Shown: positions 15,667-25,582 of the stretch, in pieces | How the letters are laid out: each line of letters begins with the position of its first letter | How positions within the stretch are numbered: position 1 is the stretch's first letter | NCBI GenBank assembly: GCA_018266755.1 | Contig: JAFDZW010000006.1 | Span: 62,001 to 126,000 of the forward strand | Direction of reading: 5' to 3' | Length of the DNA stretch: 64,000 nucleotides | From: Bacteroidota bacterium | GTDB lineage: Bacteria > Bacteroidota > Ignavibacteria > Palsa-1295 | Notes under the pieces: model-generated | Told to the model about the DNA's origin: nothing | Databases searched by the model: none | What the model saw: the letters and a program-made list of their open reading frames with translations, nothing else | Translations under genes and position numbers: made by a program

Positions 15667-16933
15667 GGAGTTCTCCTTTGCGCGAATGATGTAGCTCATG
15701 CCGCTTCGGCGACACAATTCGATGGATTCCAATGACCGACAGCATGATCAGGTACGGATCGACCTTCAATGCGCGATGACGCGATTGTACGAAAAAGATC
15801 ATCGCGATCGCCGTCGAATACACGAACAATGCGACAAGCAGGCTCCGTGCCTCGCGCGGGATCGACCACAGCCCGATCATCCCAAGCAAGACGAGCAGCA
15901 AACTGCCGATATTATACGCGGCGATCATCCATTCCGGAGCCTGAATATACACCCCAGCCGATTCGCGCAGCCACCAGTGGAAATAGAACTTCTTTACCGA
16001 GAGCTTCACCACCTCCCACGGATGGGCCAATGCCCAATCGACAGCAACATGAAACAGATACGAATCGCGTTCAACGCCGGAGGGGTGCAAGTTGAAATAT
16101 GCGGCACGTGCAGAGTCGATCGCCTTGCTTTCGGGCGTTTCATCGGCCTGTTGAAATTCTCCGGTTGCGGCAGGATTGTTGCCGAGAAACAGATTATAAC
16201 CCGAGTTCGAGCTGACGAGGACGAAGCGTCCGAACTGTCGATAGTTTCTGATCGTCCAGGGTGCGACCATCACGAGCGCAATCGCGATCGCGGCCGCATA
16301 GCCTTTGACAAAGGCGCGACGGTCGCTGAGATTATAGTACAACCATACGCCGAAGATCACGATGCCGACGAGGATATCCGGCCGCGTGAGGATCTGAATG
16401 CCGAGTAACAGTCCGAGGGTAATCCACCGCTTCCAACTCGGCGCTTCGCGCAATTGGTCCAGGATGAACACGGTTGCCGTCACCAATAAGATATTCAACC
16501 CGTCCGGGTCGATCTTCTCGGATAGGAGCCACAACGGGACATACGCGACATAGAGCAAGTAGCCATAGAGCGCGAGCGACGGCTTCGTGTAGCGCTTAAA
16601 GAAGTAGTAGAGGAAGAAACCGGATATCTGGAAAAAGAGCAACCCCGCGATACGCATCCCGAATGTCCCGATGCCCGCTTGTAGCAGTGCGTACAAGAAA
16701 TAGGCGTAGAGTGGCGGGATGAAGCACGTGGGCGAAGGCGTGAGGTCCCACGGAAAGATATACACAAAGCCCATGCCCTTGTGCATGTACTCTGCGATAG
16801 CATAGGGTTCGCCATAGACAACCGTGCTGCGCATCGTCAGGATCTGCACCAACAGCACGACGACAGCAATGACTGCGAGCGTCCGGCGTTCGGTCTTCGG
16901 TGAGTGCAGAAAGTGAAAGAAGTCTGCCGACAA
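15659..16933 (-). CDS. GT39-like membrane glycosyltransferase (ArnT/PMT family)
   Basis: 424 residues with about ten hydrophobic helices. The topology and the loop after the first helix (GEPYAIAEYMHKGMGFVYIF, then PPLYAYFLYAL) resemble GT-C fold enzymes of the PMT/ArnT group, which use polyprenyl-phosphate sugars at the periplasmic face. The canonical acidic pair (DE or DD) of that loop is not clear here. The second half has FVLVSSNSGYNLFLGNNP, a pattern common in this family. Acceptor and sugar are unknown. It lies 2 bases downstream of mtaB and overlaps xth, forming an mtaB-GT-xth operon. Confidence 0.75.
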   Translation of the reverse strand: MSADFFHFLHSPKTERRTLAVIAVVVLLVQILTMRSTVVYGEPYAIAEYMHKGMGFVYIFPWDLTPSPTCFIPPLYAYFLYALLQAGIGTFGMRIAGLLFFQISGFFLYYFFKRYTKPSLALYGYLLYVAYVPLWLLSEKIDPDGLNILLVTATVFILDQLREAPSWKRWITLGLLLGIQILTRPDILVGIVIFGVWLYYNLSDRRAFVKGYAAAIAIALVMVAPWTIRNYRQFGRFVLVSSNSGYNLFLGNNPAATGEFQQADETPESKAIDSARAAYFNLHPSGVERDSYLFHVAVDWALAHPWEVVKLSVKKFYFHWWLRESAGVYIQAPEWMIAAYNIGSLLLVLLGMIGLWSIPREARSLLVALFVYSTAIAMIFFVQSRHRALKVDPYLIMLSVIGIHRIVSPKRHELHHSRKGELHA

Positions 16934-16935
16934 TG

Positions 16936-18294
16936 CTATCGCAGAATGGGTAAGAGTGTGGGTTCGGAACGTCGTTCCAGTACTTCGACGATCGATGCGG
17001 TGACCTGTTCATCGCCCACCGCATCGAGCCGCACCTTCGCGGCGATCGCATCCGGCCCGATCTCGCTGCGCGCGATCGCGACACGGACGTAATTCTCGGT
17101 GAATCCTTCTGCAACAAGACTTCCGTCTCTGCCGCAGGCTGTTTCGTCTTCAATGAGTGCGGTGCGGAGCTGCCCGATCTGGTGTTCGTAAAATGCGCGA
17201 CGTTTCTTTTCGGATAAGATCCGAAGCGCGGCATTTCGCTCCTTGCGGATATCGTTTGCAACGCGGCCCGAAAGCGCTACAGCCTTCGTATCGGGCCGTT
17301 CGCTATACGAGAATACGTGCAAATAACTGATATTCAACTCGGAGAGGAATCGGTGTGTCTCGGCGAACAGCTCGTCCGTCTCGCCCGGGAAACCGACAAT
17401 CACGTCCACCCCGATTCCGCAATGCGGCATCATCGTCTTCACCCGTTCGATCCGTTCGCGATACATCGCCGTGGTATAACGGCGTTGCATCATCCGAAGC
17501 ACCGCGTCGGATCCCGATTGCAGCGGAATATGAAAATGCGGGCAGAACTTCGAGCTGGCCGCAACGATGGCAATGATCTCGTCGGTGAGCAGATTCGGTT
17601 CGATCGACGAGATTCGGATACGGGCTGTGATCTCGGGGTCGGCGTCGATGGCGCGAACGAGATCGACAAACTCCAGACCCAGCGCCTTGCCATAGTCTCC
17701 GACATTCACCCCGGACAGCACGATCTCGCGGAACCCGTCGGCGCAGAGGCGACGAGTTTCGGCGAGAATATTCTCGATCGGGGTCGAACGCGAAGCGCCG
17801 CGAGCCATTGGGATCGTGCAGTACGAACACGTATAGTCACACCCGTCCTGCACCTTCAGGAATGCACGGGTGCGCTCCGAGGTATCGGCGGTCGCTGCAA
17901 GATGGAAGTCGGTTGCCTCATCGATCGGCGACGAAAAGATCTTCGCCGTCTGTTGCTTCTCGAACGATTGCACGAACGAGAAAAGATCGAATTTTTCCTT
18001 TGCGCCGAGCACGACATCGACGCCCTCGATACTCGCGATCTCTTCCGGGCGAAGCTGCGCATAGCAGCCTGTTACGGCAATGAACGCATCCGGGTTTTCT
18101 CGCAATACACGCCGTACAATCTGACGGCACTCGCGTTCGGCGTTCGATGTCACCGAACAGGTATTGAGCAGATAGACGTCCGCTTCGCGGGTCGAACCCG
18201 CCGTTTGCCAGCCGCGCACGCGAAACTGCTCGACGATCGTCGAGGTCTCGGCGCTATTGAGCTTGCATCCCAGCGTGTGAGCGGATATCTGCAT
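16936..18294 (-). CDS. mtaB: tRNA t6A37 methylthiotransferase MtaB
   Basis: 452 residues from the ATG at 18294. The N-terminal UPF0004 domain carries the first cluster Cys residues (HTLGCKLNSAE, LLNTCSVT, VTGCYAQ). The radical-SAM cluster motif is DGCDYTCSYCTIP. A C-terminal TRAM-like domain ends the protein. HTLGCKLN rather than the MiaB/RimO-type start, together with IPMARGASRS, points to MtaB, which makes ms2t6A at position 37 of tRNAs reading ANN codons. The substrate of its RimO paralogue, ribosomal protein S12, is encoded at about 32.4 kb. Confidence 0.9.
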   Translation of the reverse strand: MQISAHTLGCKLNSAETSTIVEQFRVRGWQTAGSTREADVYLLNTCSVTSNAERECRQIVRRVLRENPDAFIAVTGCYAQLRPEEIASIEGVDVVLGAKEKFDLFSFVQSFEKQQTAKIFSSPIDEATDFHLAATADTSERTRAFLKVQDGCDYTCSYCTIPMARGASRSTPIENILAETRRLCADGFREIVLSGVNVGDYGKALGLEFVDLVRAIDADPEITARIRISSIEPNLLTDEIIAIVAASSKFCPHFHIPLQSGSDAVLRMMQRRYTTAMYRERIERVKTMMPHCGIGVDVIVGFPGETDELFAETHRFLSELNISYLHVFSYSERPDTKAVALSGRVANDIRKERNAALRILSEKKRRAFYEHQIGQLRTALIEDETACGRDGSLVAEGFTENYVRVAIARSEIGPDAIAAKVRLDAVGDEQVTASIVEVLERRSEPTLLPILR

Positions 18295-18356
18295 AAGGCG
18301 GGAAAACAGTGTTGTAGCACGTTTTGTCCCGTCGGCCAGATGCCTTCTTTGGCGGT

Positions 18357-18450
18357 AGTAGGACGGACACTTAGTCCGTCCGCGAGCGTAGCGAGCACTC
18401 CTTCGGCATCCTGTCACCCCAAAGAGGACGAACGAAGAGTCCGTCCTACT
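18357..18450. repeat. Palindromic repeat, family C (AGTAGGACGGA arms)
   Basis: The left end AGTAGGACGGACACTTAGTC pairs with the right end AGAGTCCGTCCTACT. Inside there is also a local hairpin GGACGGAC/GTCCGTCC and GCGAGCGTAGCGAGC. It lies in the 219-base divergent gap between mtaB and the esterase gene. No second copy was found in the window. Confidence 0.7.
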
Positions 18451-18513
18451 CTATAACCATGACACGAATATGTTGTTGGGACACCAGAGCCGCCCTATTG
18501 CTGTTAGCCTCGC

Positions 18514-19182
18514 ATGACCCCAAAAGAGCATCACATCAAGTCCGTTCGAACCGCCCGTCTCTACACACTCGGCTCGTTCGAAGGGAAAGGCAAGCATTTG
18601 TGGATCGCGACCCATGGGTATGCGAGCTTAGCCCGAGATTTCATCACCTGTTTCGAACCCATCGTCGACGACCGCACGCTCGTCGTCGCTCCGGAAGGAC
18701 TCTCGCGTTTTTACACGAAGGGTTTTGCCGGCGGGGTCGGCGCGTCGTGGATGACGAAAGAAGACCGCGAATTCGAGATCTACGATTATGTCGAGTATCT
18801 CGATCGGATTGCCGAAGGAATTATCGAACGGATGGAAGCACCTCCAGCGAGGATTACGGCATTCGGTTTTTCGCAGGGGTGTCCAACGATCACACGCTGG
18901 ACGGCGCTTGGCTCGGTGCAGCCCGACGAGGTGGTGCTGTGGTGCGGCGATACGCCGACCGATCTCGACTTCGAGGGATACACCGAGAAGATGAAGGATC
19001 GTACGACGTATCTCGCGATCGGGAGCTCGGACGAGGTCATCGCGAAACCCGTCAACGACCTCAGCATCAAGCTGATCGCCGACAAGGGCCTCGCGACGAC
19101 GCGATTCGATTTTGAGGGCGGCCACGCCATTCCGTCGGCTGCACTCGTCGCATTCAAAGCACAACTGCTCGCCAAGAAGTAA
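18514..19182 (+). CDS. Phospholipase/carboxylesterase-type alpha/beta hydrolase
   Basis: 222 residues, no signal peptide. The nucleophile elbow is AFGFSQGCPT (GxSxG). The oxyanion segment is WIATHGYAS, the acid is probably in AIGSSDEVIA, and the catalytic His is in FEGGHAIPSAAL. This matches the phospholipase/carboxylesterase (YpfH-like) group, which hydrolyses short acyl esters; the substrate is unknown. It is 48 bases upstream of yajQ on the same strand, but a TATTTTTG box (19192-19199) in that gap suggests yajQ may also have its own promoter. Confidence 0.85.
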   Translation: MTPKEHHIKSVRTARLYTLGSFEGKGKHLWIATHGYASLARDFITCFEPIVDDRTLVVAPEGLSRFYTKGFAGGVGASWMTKEDREFEIYDYVEYLDRIAEGIIERMEAPPARITAFGFSQGCPTITRWTALGSVQPDEVVLWCGDTPTDLDFEGYTEKMKDRTTYLAIGSSDEVIAKPVNDLSIKLIADKGLATTRFDFEGGHAIPSAALVAFKAQLLAKK

Positions 19183-19230
19183 CGGGCAGCGTATTTTTGC
19201 ACGAATCACTACACCAATCGATCTTCGATC

Positions 19231-19728
19231 ATGGCAAGTCAGTTTTCATTCGATGTCGTTTCCGAGTTCGACGAACAGGAAGTCGATAATGCGATCAATC
19301 AGGCAAAGAAAGAAGTCGAACAGCGGTACGACTTCAAGGGATCGAACACGACGATCGATCTGAACCTCAAGGACAAGACGATTACGATCCAAACCTCGGA
19401 CGACATGAAGCTCCGGGCGCTCACAGAGATCATCAACGGCAAGATGATCAAACGTAACGTCTCGCTGAAATCGCTCGACTACGGCAAGGCCGAGGCCGCA
19501 AGCGGCGGGTCGCTGCGCCAGGTCATCAAGCTCAAGAGCGGGCTCGAGAGCGACCAGGCGAAGCTGATCACGAAGTATGTGAAAGATACGAAGATGAAGG
19601 TCCAGGCGCAGATTCAGGGCGATGCCGTCCGCATCACCGGGAAGAGCAAGGACGACCTCCAGGCTGCGATCGCGTTGCTGAAGTCGCAGGACTTCCCGTT
19701 CCCGATCCAGTTCACGAACTATCGGTAA
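19231..19728 (+). CDS. yajQ: YajQ family nucleotide-binding protein
   Basis: 165 residues, the standard length. Diagnostic segments are FDVVSEFDEQEVDNAINQAK, YDFKGSNT, and the C-terminal QVQAQIQGDAVRI-like strand (VQAQIQGDAVRITGKSKDD) with ALLKSQDFPFPIQFTNYR. Two related RRM-like folds pack together. Family members bind c-di-GMP in Xanthomonas and ATP or tRNA elsewhere. No c-di-GMP enzyme is encoded in the window. Confidence 0.95.
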   Translation: MASQFSFDVVSEFDEQEVDNAINQAKKEVEQRYDFKGSNTTIDLNLKDKTITIQTSDDMKLRALTEIINGKMIKRNVSLKSLDYGKAEAASGGSLRQVIKLKSGLESDQAKLITKYVKDTKMKVQAQIQGDAVRITGKSKDDLQAAIALLKSQDFPFPIQFTNYR

Positions 19729-19780
19729 TCCTCTGCAGCTCCCCGCGTTCAGACGAGGCACCCCGTACGACCGCTGGCTC

Positions 19781-20584
19781 TTGCTTGCGGGCAGTATGAT
19801 CTCACTGGTATTGTTCGTGGGAAGCGTTCGGCTCACGACGTCGGATGACGACCTTCAGGCCGCGAAACCTGCGAAGAAGAAGCACCCGAAGCTCGATGTG
19901 ATCGTCCTCGACGCAGGGCATGGCGGCAAAGACCCCGGCGCGATCGGCACCAACGGCTACAAAGAAAAGCAAGCGACGCTTGCGATCGTTCTTCAACTCG
20001 GGAAACTGATCGAGAAGGAATTGCCGGACACGAAGGTCGTCTATACCCGTGCGACAGACAAGTTCATCGAGCTCTATCGTCGTGGTGAAATCGCCAACGA
20101 GCATAAGGGCAAACTCTTCGTCAGCATTCACTGCAACTCGACCCCGGAAAAACCGACCAAGGCCGGAGGGATGGCAACCTACATTCTCCGACCCGGAAAA
20201 ACCGATGCTGCGATTCGTGTTGCCGCCAGAGAAAATGCAGTGATCTCGTTCGAGAAAGATAAGTCGCGCTACGATGCGCTCTCCGATATCGACTTCATTC
20301 TAACCTCGATGTCACGCGCGCAGGACGTTCGCTTCTCCGAAAAATTCGCCTCTCAGGTTCAGAAGTCGTTGAAGAGCGGCGTCGGCCTCAAAAGTAACGG
20401 CGTCGAACAGGCCGGCTTCTTCGTGCTTGTCGGCGCGTCGATGCCGAATGCACTGATCGAGACTGCGTACATCTCGAACCCGAAGGAAGAAGCGCTCTTA
20501 AAGAGTGAAGACGGGCAGAAGAAATTCGCGCAAGCAATCCTCGAAGCTATCAAACAATATAAAGTGATCTACGAAGCCTCGTAG
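19781..20584 (+). CDS. N-acetylmuramoyl-L-alanine amidase (Amidase_3)
   Basis: 267 residues if the TTG at 19781 is used, 262 from the ATG at 19796; neither has an obvious ribosome binding site. The N-terminus is hydrophobic (MISLVLFVGSVRL), a signal peptide or anchor. The Amidase_3 catalytic domain shows all zinc and catalytic positions: VLDAGHGGKDPGAIG (His), a Glu in KEKQATLA, VSIHCNS (His), and ALIETAYISNPKEE (Glu). It cleaves the bond between muramic acid and the peptide stem during cell separation. The last 16 bases overlap the convergent waaA gene. Confidence 0.88.
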   Translation: MLAGSMISLVLFVGSVRLTTSDDDLQAAKPAKKKHPKLDVIVLDAGHGGKDPGAIGTNGYKEKQATLAIVLQLGKLIEKELPDTKVVYTRATDKFIELYRRGEIANEHKGKLFVSIHCNSTPEKPTKAGGMATYILRPGKTDAAIRVAARENAVISFEKDKSRYDALSDIDFILTSMSRAQDVRFSEKFASQVQKSLKSGVGLKSNGVEQAGFFVLVGASMPNALIETAYISNPKEEALLKSEDGQKKFAQAILEAIKQYKVIYEAS

Positions 20585-21843
20585 ATCGCCTCCATTACTC
20601 GGGTGATCGCGCCTCGGCTCGCCGACACATACTCTGCTGCGGCAGCTCCGACATCCTGCCGTTGATCCGAATGACTGACCCAATCACGCAATGCGCTCGT
20701 GAGGTCGGTCGCTGTGCGAACAACCATCGCACCGCCGGCGTGAATCATTTCTGCAATCTCGCGCGAGCGTTCGATACGCGGTCCGCACAGCACCGGCACA
20801 CCCCACACTGCCGCTTCGAGGGTATTATGTACTCCGGCGCCGAAGCCACCACCGACGTATGCAATGTCTGCAGATCGGTACAGTGCAAATAATTTTCCGA
20901 TGCTATCGACAATGATAACATCGTGGGTTGCGAATGCTTCGATATTCGACAACAATACCGCTCGATTGACGAAGCTTCGTTGCAGCGACGCGATATGCTC
21001 GGCGCCAATTTCATGCGGCACCACGATCAGCGCCAACCTCTCCCCAAGCCCATCCGATGCGAATGCTGACCGAATGAGTTCTTCATCCGGCTCCCACGTG
21101 CTTCCTGCAACGACGATCGTCTTGCCCCGGGAGCGCCACGATTCGATGATCCTCGATGGAATCGCTTGTTCTGTCTGGGCAGCTAAATCCTTGCGCTCGA
21201 TCACCTGGTCGAAGCGTGTATCGCCGGCAACACGAACACGCCCTTCGTTCACACCCAGCGCTTTGATCGCAGCAGCATCGCTCGCGCGGATAGCAAGTAT
21301 CGCATCCAGTTTCGAGTACGTTACTCGGTAGAGCGACGAAATGCCTGTTGTGTGTACCTTCCGTTCGTCAAACGTCGCGCAGATCAGCAGTGTCCTGATC
21401 CGCTGCTTGCGTAGTTCATCGACCAGCGTATGCCAGACATCGTAGCGTACAAAGATGAACAGATCGGGCCGTACGATCTCGACGAATGACCGCATGGCGC
21501 GGCGCGTATCGAAGGGCAGATATGAGATAAGATCGGGCTCGGCATACTTCCCTTTTGCATTGTCATATCCGCTTGCCGAGAAGAATGTGAGATGAATATG
21601 AAACTCCGGATGCTCGTTCTTCAGACGTTTGATAATCGGCTTTGCCTGTTCGAGTTCGCCGAAGGATGAGACGTGGATGACAATCCGTTTGCGACCTGCA
21701 TCGACCGCCCGGTAGTGAGAACGCAAGGTTTCAAGAAGCCCTCTTCTACCGTCAACCGATCGTTTGAGTTTCTGATCGAACAGCGCAACGAGCGGCAGCA
21801 GCGCCGTAACGAATCGCATCAACAATCCATACAGCGCGAGCAT
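20569..21843 (-). CDS. waaA: 3-deoxy-D-manno-octulosonic acid transferase
   Basis: 424 residues. An N-terminal membrane anchor (YGLLMRFVTALLPLVALF) is followed by the KdtA N-domain: GRRGLLETL, IHVSSFGELEQAKPII (conserved acidic catalytic area), LTFFSASGYDNA, and PDLFIFVRYDVW. In the last motif Tyr occupies the position usually written E-x-D-x-W, keeping Asp-Val-Trp. The C-domain has VAGSTWEPDEEL, VPHEIGAEHI and AYVGGGFGAGVHNTLE. It transfers Kdo from CMP-Kdo onto lipid A precursors at the inner membrane. Its presence indicates a lipid A-type outer membrane. Confidence 0.92.
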   Translation of the reverse strand: MLALYGLLMRFVTALLPLVALFDQKLKRSVDGRRGLLETLRSHYRAVDAGRKRIVIHVSSFGELEQAKPIIKRLKNEHPEFHIHLTFFSASGYDNAKGKYAEPDLISYLPFDTRRAMRSFVEIVRPDLFIFVRYDVWHTLVDELRKQRIRTLLICATFDERKVHTTGISSLYRVTYSKLDAILAIRASDAAAIKALGVNEGRVRVAGDTRFDQVIERKDLAAQTEQAIPSRIIESWRSRGKTIVVAGSTWEPDEELIRSAFASDGLGERLALIVVPHEIGAEHIASLQRSFVNRAVLLSNIEAFATHDVIIVDSIGKLFALYRSADIAYVGGGFGAGVHNTLEAAVWGVPVLCGPRIERSREIAEMIHAGGAMVVRTATDLTSALRDWVSHSDQRQDVGAAAAEYVSASRGAITRVMEAIYEAS

Positions 21844-21864
21844 GGTCTTCTGACTTCGGACGTC

Positions 21865-22794
21865 CTAAATATGGTCGGCGGCATGGTACGAACTTCGTAC
21901 CAGCGGACCCGCCTCGACGTTGCGGAAGCCCATTTCCATGCCGATATCGTGCAGCTCGTTGAACTCGTCGGGCGACACATACCGTGCGATCGGTAAGTGG
22001 TTCTTCGTCGGTTGGAGATATTGACCGAGCGTGAGAATATCGACCTTGATTTCGCAGAGGTCGGCCATCACCGTGAGGAGCTCTTCGCGAGATTCGCCAA
22101 GACCGAGCATGATGCCGGTCTTCGTCACAAAGCCTTCCTGCTTCGCCTGCGAGAGCACGCCAAGCGTCCAGTGATATTTGGCCTGCGGACGTACCTGACG
22201 ATACATCGACGGCACAGTCTCGGTATTATGGTTCAAGATGTCGGGCTTCGCGTCGAAGAGTACACGCAGCGACTCGGGACGAGCCTTGAAGTCGGGGATC
22301 AATACCTCGATGCGTGTCTGCGGGTTGACCTCGCGGACTTTGCGGATCGTCTCGGCAAACACACCGGCTCCGCCATCGGGAAGCTCGTCGCGGTTGACAC
22401 TTGTAATGACGATATGCCGCAGATTCATCAGACGTGTCGCTTCGGCCACTCGGTTCGGTTCGTCGGTATCGAGTGTCATCGGGCGGCCCGTTTTGACAGC
22501 ACAGAAGCCGCACGAACGTGTGCACGTATCGCCGAGAATCATAAACGTCGCCGTGCCGCTATTCCAACATTCGGCCACGTTCGGACATCGCGCTTCCTCG
22601 CATACCGTGTGCAGACCGTTGTCGCGCATGATGTGCGATAGGCGAGAATAATTTTCACCCGAAGGCATGCGCACCTTCAGCCACTCGGGCCGAGGGCTGC
22701 GCGCTTGCGACGTTTCCAGTACCGGCAGATCGAATTCCATACTGGGGCTGTAAACAGTCGGCAGGAAGGTTCGGTTTGGGAGCTCTCTGTACAT
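21865..22794 (-). CDS. lipA: Lipoyl synthase
   Basis: 309 residues. The auxiliary [4Fe-4S] cluster motif is CEEARCPNVAEC and the radical-SAM motif is CTRSCGFCAV. ELPDGGAGVF, HNTETVPSMY and KTGIMLGLGE are conserved, and the C-terminal R-S-S-Y ligand segment is intact (GPLVRSSYHA). It inserts two sulfur atoms into octanoyl groups on E2 subunits and GcvH. No lipB or target gene is adjacent. A family A repeat lies just upstream of its start. Confidence 0.97.
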   Translation of the reverse strand: MYRELPNRTFLPTVYSPSMEFDLPVLETSQARSPRPEWLKVRMPSGENYSRLSHIMRDNGLHTVCEEARCPNVAECWNSGTATFMILGDTCTRSCGFCAVKTGRPMTLDTDEPNRVAEATRLMNLRHIVITSVNRDELPDGGAGVFAETIRKVREVNPQTRIEVLIPDFKARPESLRVLFDAKPDILNHNTETVPSMYRQVRPQAKYHWTLGVLSQAKQEGFVTKTGIMLGLGESREELLTVMADLCEIKVDILTLGQYLQPTKNHLPIARYVSPDEFNELHDIGMEMGFRNVEAGPLVRSSYHAADHI

Positions 22795-22823
22795 AGTGAA
22801 TCCCTACGGACTTTTACACCAAC

Positions 22824-22906
22824 GTCATTCTGAGCGAAGCGAAGAATCCCTTGATGAAACGCAGTGAGGCTCCGCCGCAGGGATTCTTCGCGTTGCTCAG
22901 AATGAC
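22824..22906. repeat. Palindromic repeat, family A copy 2
   Basis: 83 bp with the same arms and centre as the 12864-12945 copy. There is one divergence in the right arm (CGCGTTGCTC for CGCTTCGCTC). It lies in the 268-base gap between lipA and the gyrA terminator, where no gene is seen. Confidence 0.9.
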
Positions 22907-22999
22907 GAAATGACTAGCATTCTAAGAAAACGATACTAAGTAACTGCCCCATTCATCAGCGACGGGACTTGAGTGTGGGCTTCCCCTCATGCGAATGTG

Positions 23000-23039
23000 A
23001 AAAAAAAAACGGGACGCATCCGTTTGGATGCGTCCCGTT
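23000..23039 (-). terminator. Rho-independent terminator of gyrA
   Basis: Perfect 14-bp stem (AACGGGACGCATCC / GGATGCGTCCCGTT) with a 4-base loop. On the minus strand it is followed by a run of about ten T. It lies 24 bases after the gyrA stop. Confidence 0.95.
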
Positions 23040-23062
23040 CATTCATGAGCTTGGTACTGCTC

Positions 23063-25582
23063 TTACGCCTCGAAGATGCCCGTCTGCTTCGGCGGCGGCG
23101 GACCCTTCGGGGTTTTCGGCGGAGTTGTGGCCTCCAGCTTTTCGAGTTCTTCGTCCTCGTCAGCCGGGACGTTTGCAACGGCTGCAACGCGGTCGCCATC
23201 GTTGAGTCGAACGACGCGCACGCCTTGCGTATTGCGCCCCATCACTCGAAGTTCGCTGACGTGCGCACGAATTACGAGGCCTTCTTTCGTCACGACGATC
23301 AGATCGTCATTATCGACGACTTCGCGCATCGAGACGAGCTTGCCCGTCTTCTCGGTTGCTTTCAGCGTGATGACGCCTTTGCCGCCGCGCTTGGTCAGGC
23401 GATAATCGCTGACGTCGCTGCGCTTGCCATAGCCCTGTTCGCTCACGACAAGCACTGTCGTGCCGGTGCGCTTCGGCGAGATCATACCGATGACGCGGTC
23501 ACCCTCTTCAAGCGTAATACCGCGAACACCACCGGCTGTACGGCCCATGTCGCGGACGTCGCGCTCGTTGAAGCGACAGGCCATACCTTCTCGCGTGCCG
23601 ATAATAATTTCCTGCGTACCGTCGGTCATGCGAACGTCGACGAGCGTATCTTTCTCGTCGAGCGTGATCGCCTGAATACCCGTGCGGCGGACGTTGCCAT
23701 AGGCCGAGAGCACCGTCTTTTTGATCGTACCGTGTTCGGTGACCATACTGACGTAATGCTTGTCGTCGAATTCCTTCACGGTAATGAACGCCGTGATGTG
23801 TTCATCCGCCGGCTTCTCGAGCAGATTTGCAATCGAACGCCCCTTCGATGCGCGGCCTGCCTCGGGGATCTCATGCACTTTCAGCCAATAACATCTGCCC
23901 TTATTCGTGAAGAACATGATGTAGTGGTGCGTCGAGGCGATGAACATATGTTCGATAAAATCGTCCTCTTTCGTTCCCGCACCGGTCACGCCTTTGCCAC
24001 CTCTGCCCTGTCGACGATAGCCCGATACCGGGAATCGCTTGATAAAGCCGGTGTGCGAGATCGTGACCACGACATCTTCTTCGGCGATCATGTCTTCGAT
24101 CGTGAAGTCTTTGGTGTCGTAGATCACCTCGGTGCGGCGCTTGTCGGCGAAGCGCTCCATCACTTCTTTCAGCTCGTCGGCAATGATCTTGAGCTGAAGC
24201 GTCTGGGATGCCAAAATTGCTTTGAGCTTTTCGATCAACTGAATGACCTCGCGGTATTCCGCTTCGATCTTCGAGCGTTCGAGACCCGTCAGACGTTGCA
24301 GTCGCATCTCGAGGATAGACTTCGCCTGGATCTCCGAAAGCTTGAATCGCTTCTGCAAATTCGTCGACGCCGTCTCGGTATCCTTCGACTTCTTAATGAC
24401 CTGGATCACCTCGTCGATATTATCGAGCGCGATGATGTAGCCTTCGAGGATATGCGCACGCTTCTCGGCAGCATCGAGGTCGAACTGCGTACGACGACGC
24501 ACGACCTCGTTGCGATGCGTCACGTAGTGATGGATGATCTCGCGAAGGTTCAGCACCTTCGGCACGCCGTTGACAAGCGCAAGCATGATGACGCCGAACG
24601 TCGTCTGCATCTGCGTGTGCTTGTACAGGTTGTTCAGTACCACTTTTGCAACGGCATCGCGCTTGAGGTCGAACACGATTCGGACGCCCTCTTTGTCCGA
24701 CTCATCGCGGATATCGGAAATGCCTTCGATCTTTTTGTCGCGGATCAGCTCGGCGATCTTCTCTTGCAGTGTCGCCTTATTGACCATGTACGGAATCTCG
24801 GTGACAATGATCGACTCGCGGTCGTTCTTCTGCGTTTCGATCGTCGCACGCGCACGGACGATCACGCGACCACGACCCGTGGCATAGGCATCGCGCACGC
24901 CGTCGTAGCCGTAGATCAGCCCGCCCGTCGGGAAATCGGGGGCAATGATGATCTTTGCGAGTTCTTCGCTGGTAATCTTCGGGTTCTCAATATATGCCAG
25001 GCATCCCTGAATCACTTCCCCAAGATTATGAGGCGGGATGTTCGTCGCCATACCGACGGCGATGCCGGTTGCGCCGTTGACGAGTAAATTCGGGAATGCG
25101 GCCGGCAACACGAGCGGTTGCTGCAGCGTATCGTCGAAGTTCGGACCGAAGTTGACCGTGTTTTTGTCGAGGTCCTTCAACATTTCGGTCGCCAGCGCCG
25201 TCATCCGGACTTCGGTATAACGCATGGCGGCTGCGGAGTCGCCGTCCATCGAGCCGAAGTTACCCTGACCGTCAACCAGCGGCACGCGCATCGAGAAATC
25301 CTGTGCCATGCGGACGATCGTATCGTACACCGCCGAATCGCCGTGCGGATGGTACTTACCGAGTACCTCACCCACAACACGCGCGCTTTTCTTGTATGGC
25401 CGGTTCGGGCCCATACCGAGTTCGTTCATGCCATAGAGCACGCGACGATGTACGGGCTTCAGGCCATCTCGTACATCCGGCAGCGCACGGCTGACGATGA
25501 CCGACATCGAATAATCGATGTAACTCTCGCGCATCTCGTCTTCGAGTCCGCGAGGTTGAATCTTCTCAGTGATAGTTGACAT
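23063..25582 (-). CDS. gyrA: DNA gyrase subunit A
   Basis: 839 residues. Catalytic Tyr near residue 120 in [10 protein letters not shown]. The quinolone-resistance region is [17 protein letters not shown] with the Ser and Asp found in sensitive gyrases. The C-terminal pinwheel includes the GyrA box as QGRGGKG and a second related TKRGGKG. Pinwheel blades repeat with a pattern like EGLVIR, GMACRF and GYGKRSD. It cuts and rejoins double-stranded DNA with GyrB to introduce negative supercoils. The tail is Pro/Lys-rich ([15 protein letters not shown]). gyrB is not in the window. Confidence 0.98.
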   Translation of the reverse strand: MSTITEKIQPRGLEDEMRESYIDYSMSVIVSRALPDVRDGLKPVHRRVLYGMNELGMGPNRPYKKSARVVGEVLGKYHPHGDSAVYDTIVRMAQDFSMRVPLVDGQGNFGSMDGDSAAAMRYTEVRMTALATEMLKDLDKNTVNFGPNFDDTLQQPLVLPAAFPNLLVNGATGIAVGMATNIPPHNLGEVIQGCLAYIENPKITSEELAKIIIAPDFPTGGLIYGYDGVRDAYATGRGRVIVRARATIETQKNDRESIIVTEIPYMVNKATLQEKIAELIRDKKIEGISDIRDESDKEGVRIVFDLKRDAVAKVVLNNLYKHTQMQTTFGVIMLALVNGVPKVLNLREIIHHYVTHRNEVVRRRTQFDLDAAEKRAHILEGYIIALDNIDEVIQVIKKSKDTETASTNLQKRFKLSEIQAKSILEMRLQRLTGLERSKIEAEYREVIQLIEKLKAILASQTLQLKIIADELKEVMERFADKRRTEVIYDTKDFTIEDMIAEEDVVVTISHTGFIKRFPVSGYRRQGRGGKGVTGAGTKEDDFIEHMFIASTHHYIMFFTNKGRCYWLKVHEIPEAGRASKGRSIANLLEKPADEHITAFITVKEFDDKHYVSMVTEHGTIKKTVLSAYGNVRRTGIQAITLDEKDTLVDVRMTDGTQEIIIGTREGMACRFNERDVRDMGRTAGGVRGITLEEGDRVIGMISPKRTGTTVLVVSEQGYGKRSDVSDYRLTKRGGKGVITLKATEKTGKLVSMREVVDNDDLIVVTKEGLVIRAHVSELRVMGRNTQGVRVVRLNDGDRVAAVANVPADEDEELEKLEATTPPKTPKGPPPPKQTGIFEA

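Noticed and set aside
22973-25087. Very long open frame on the plus strand opposite gyrA
   Set aside because: It is fully antisense to gyrA and runs through the gyrA terminator. The product has no domain and is rich in Arg, His and Asp as expected for the shadow of a GC-rich gene.
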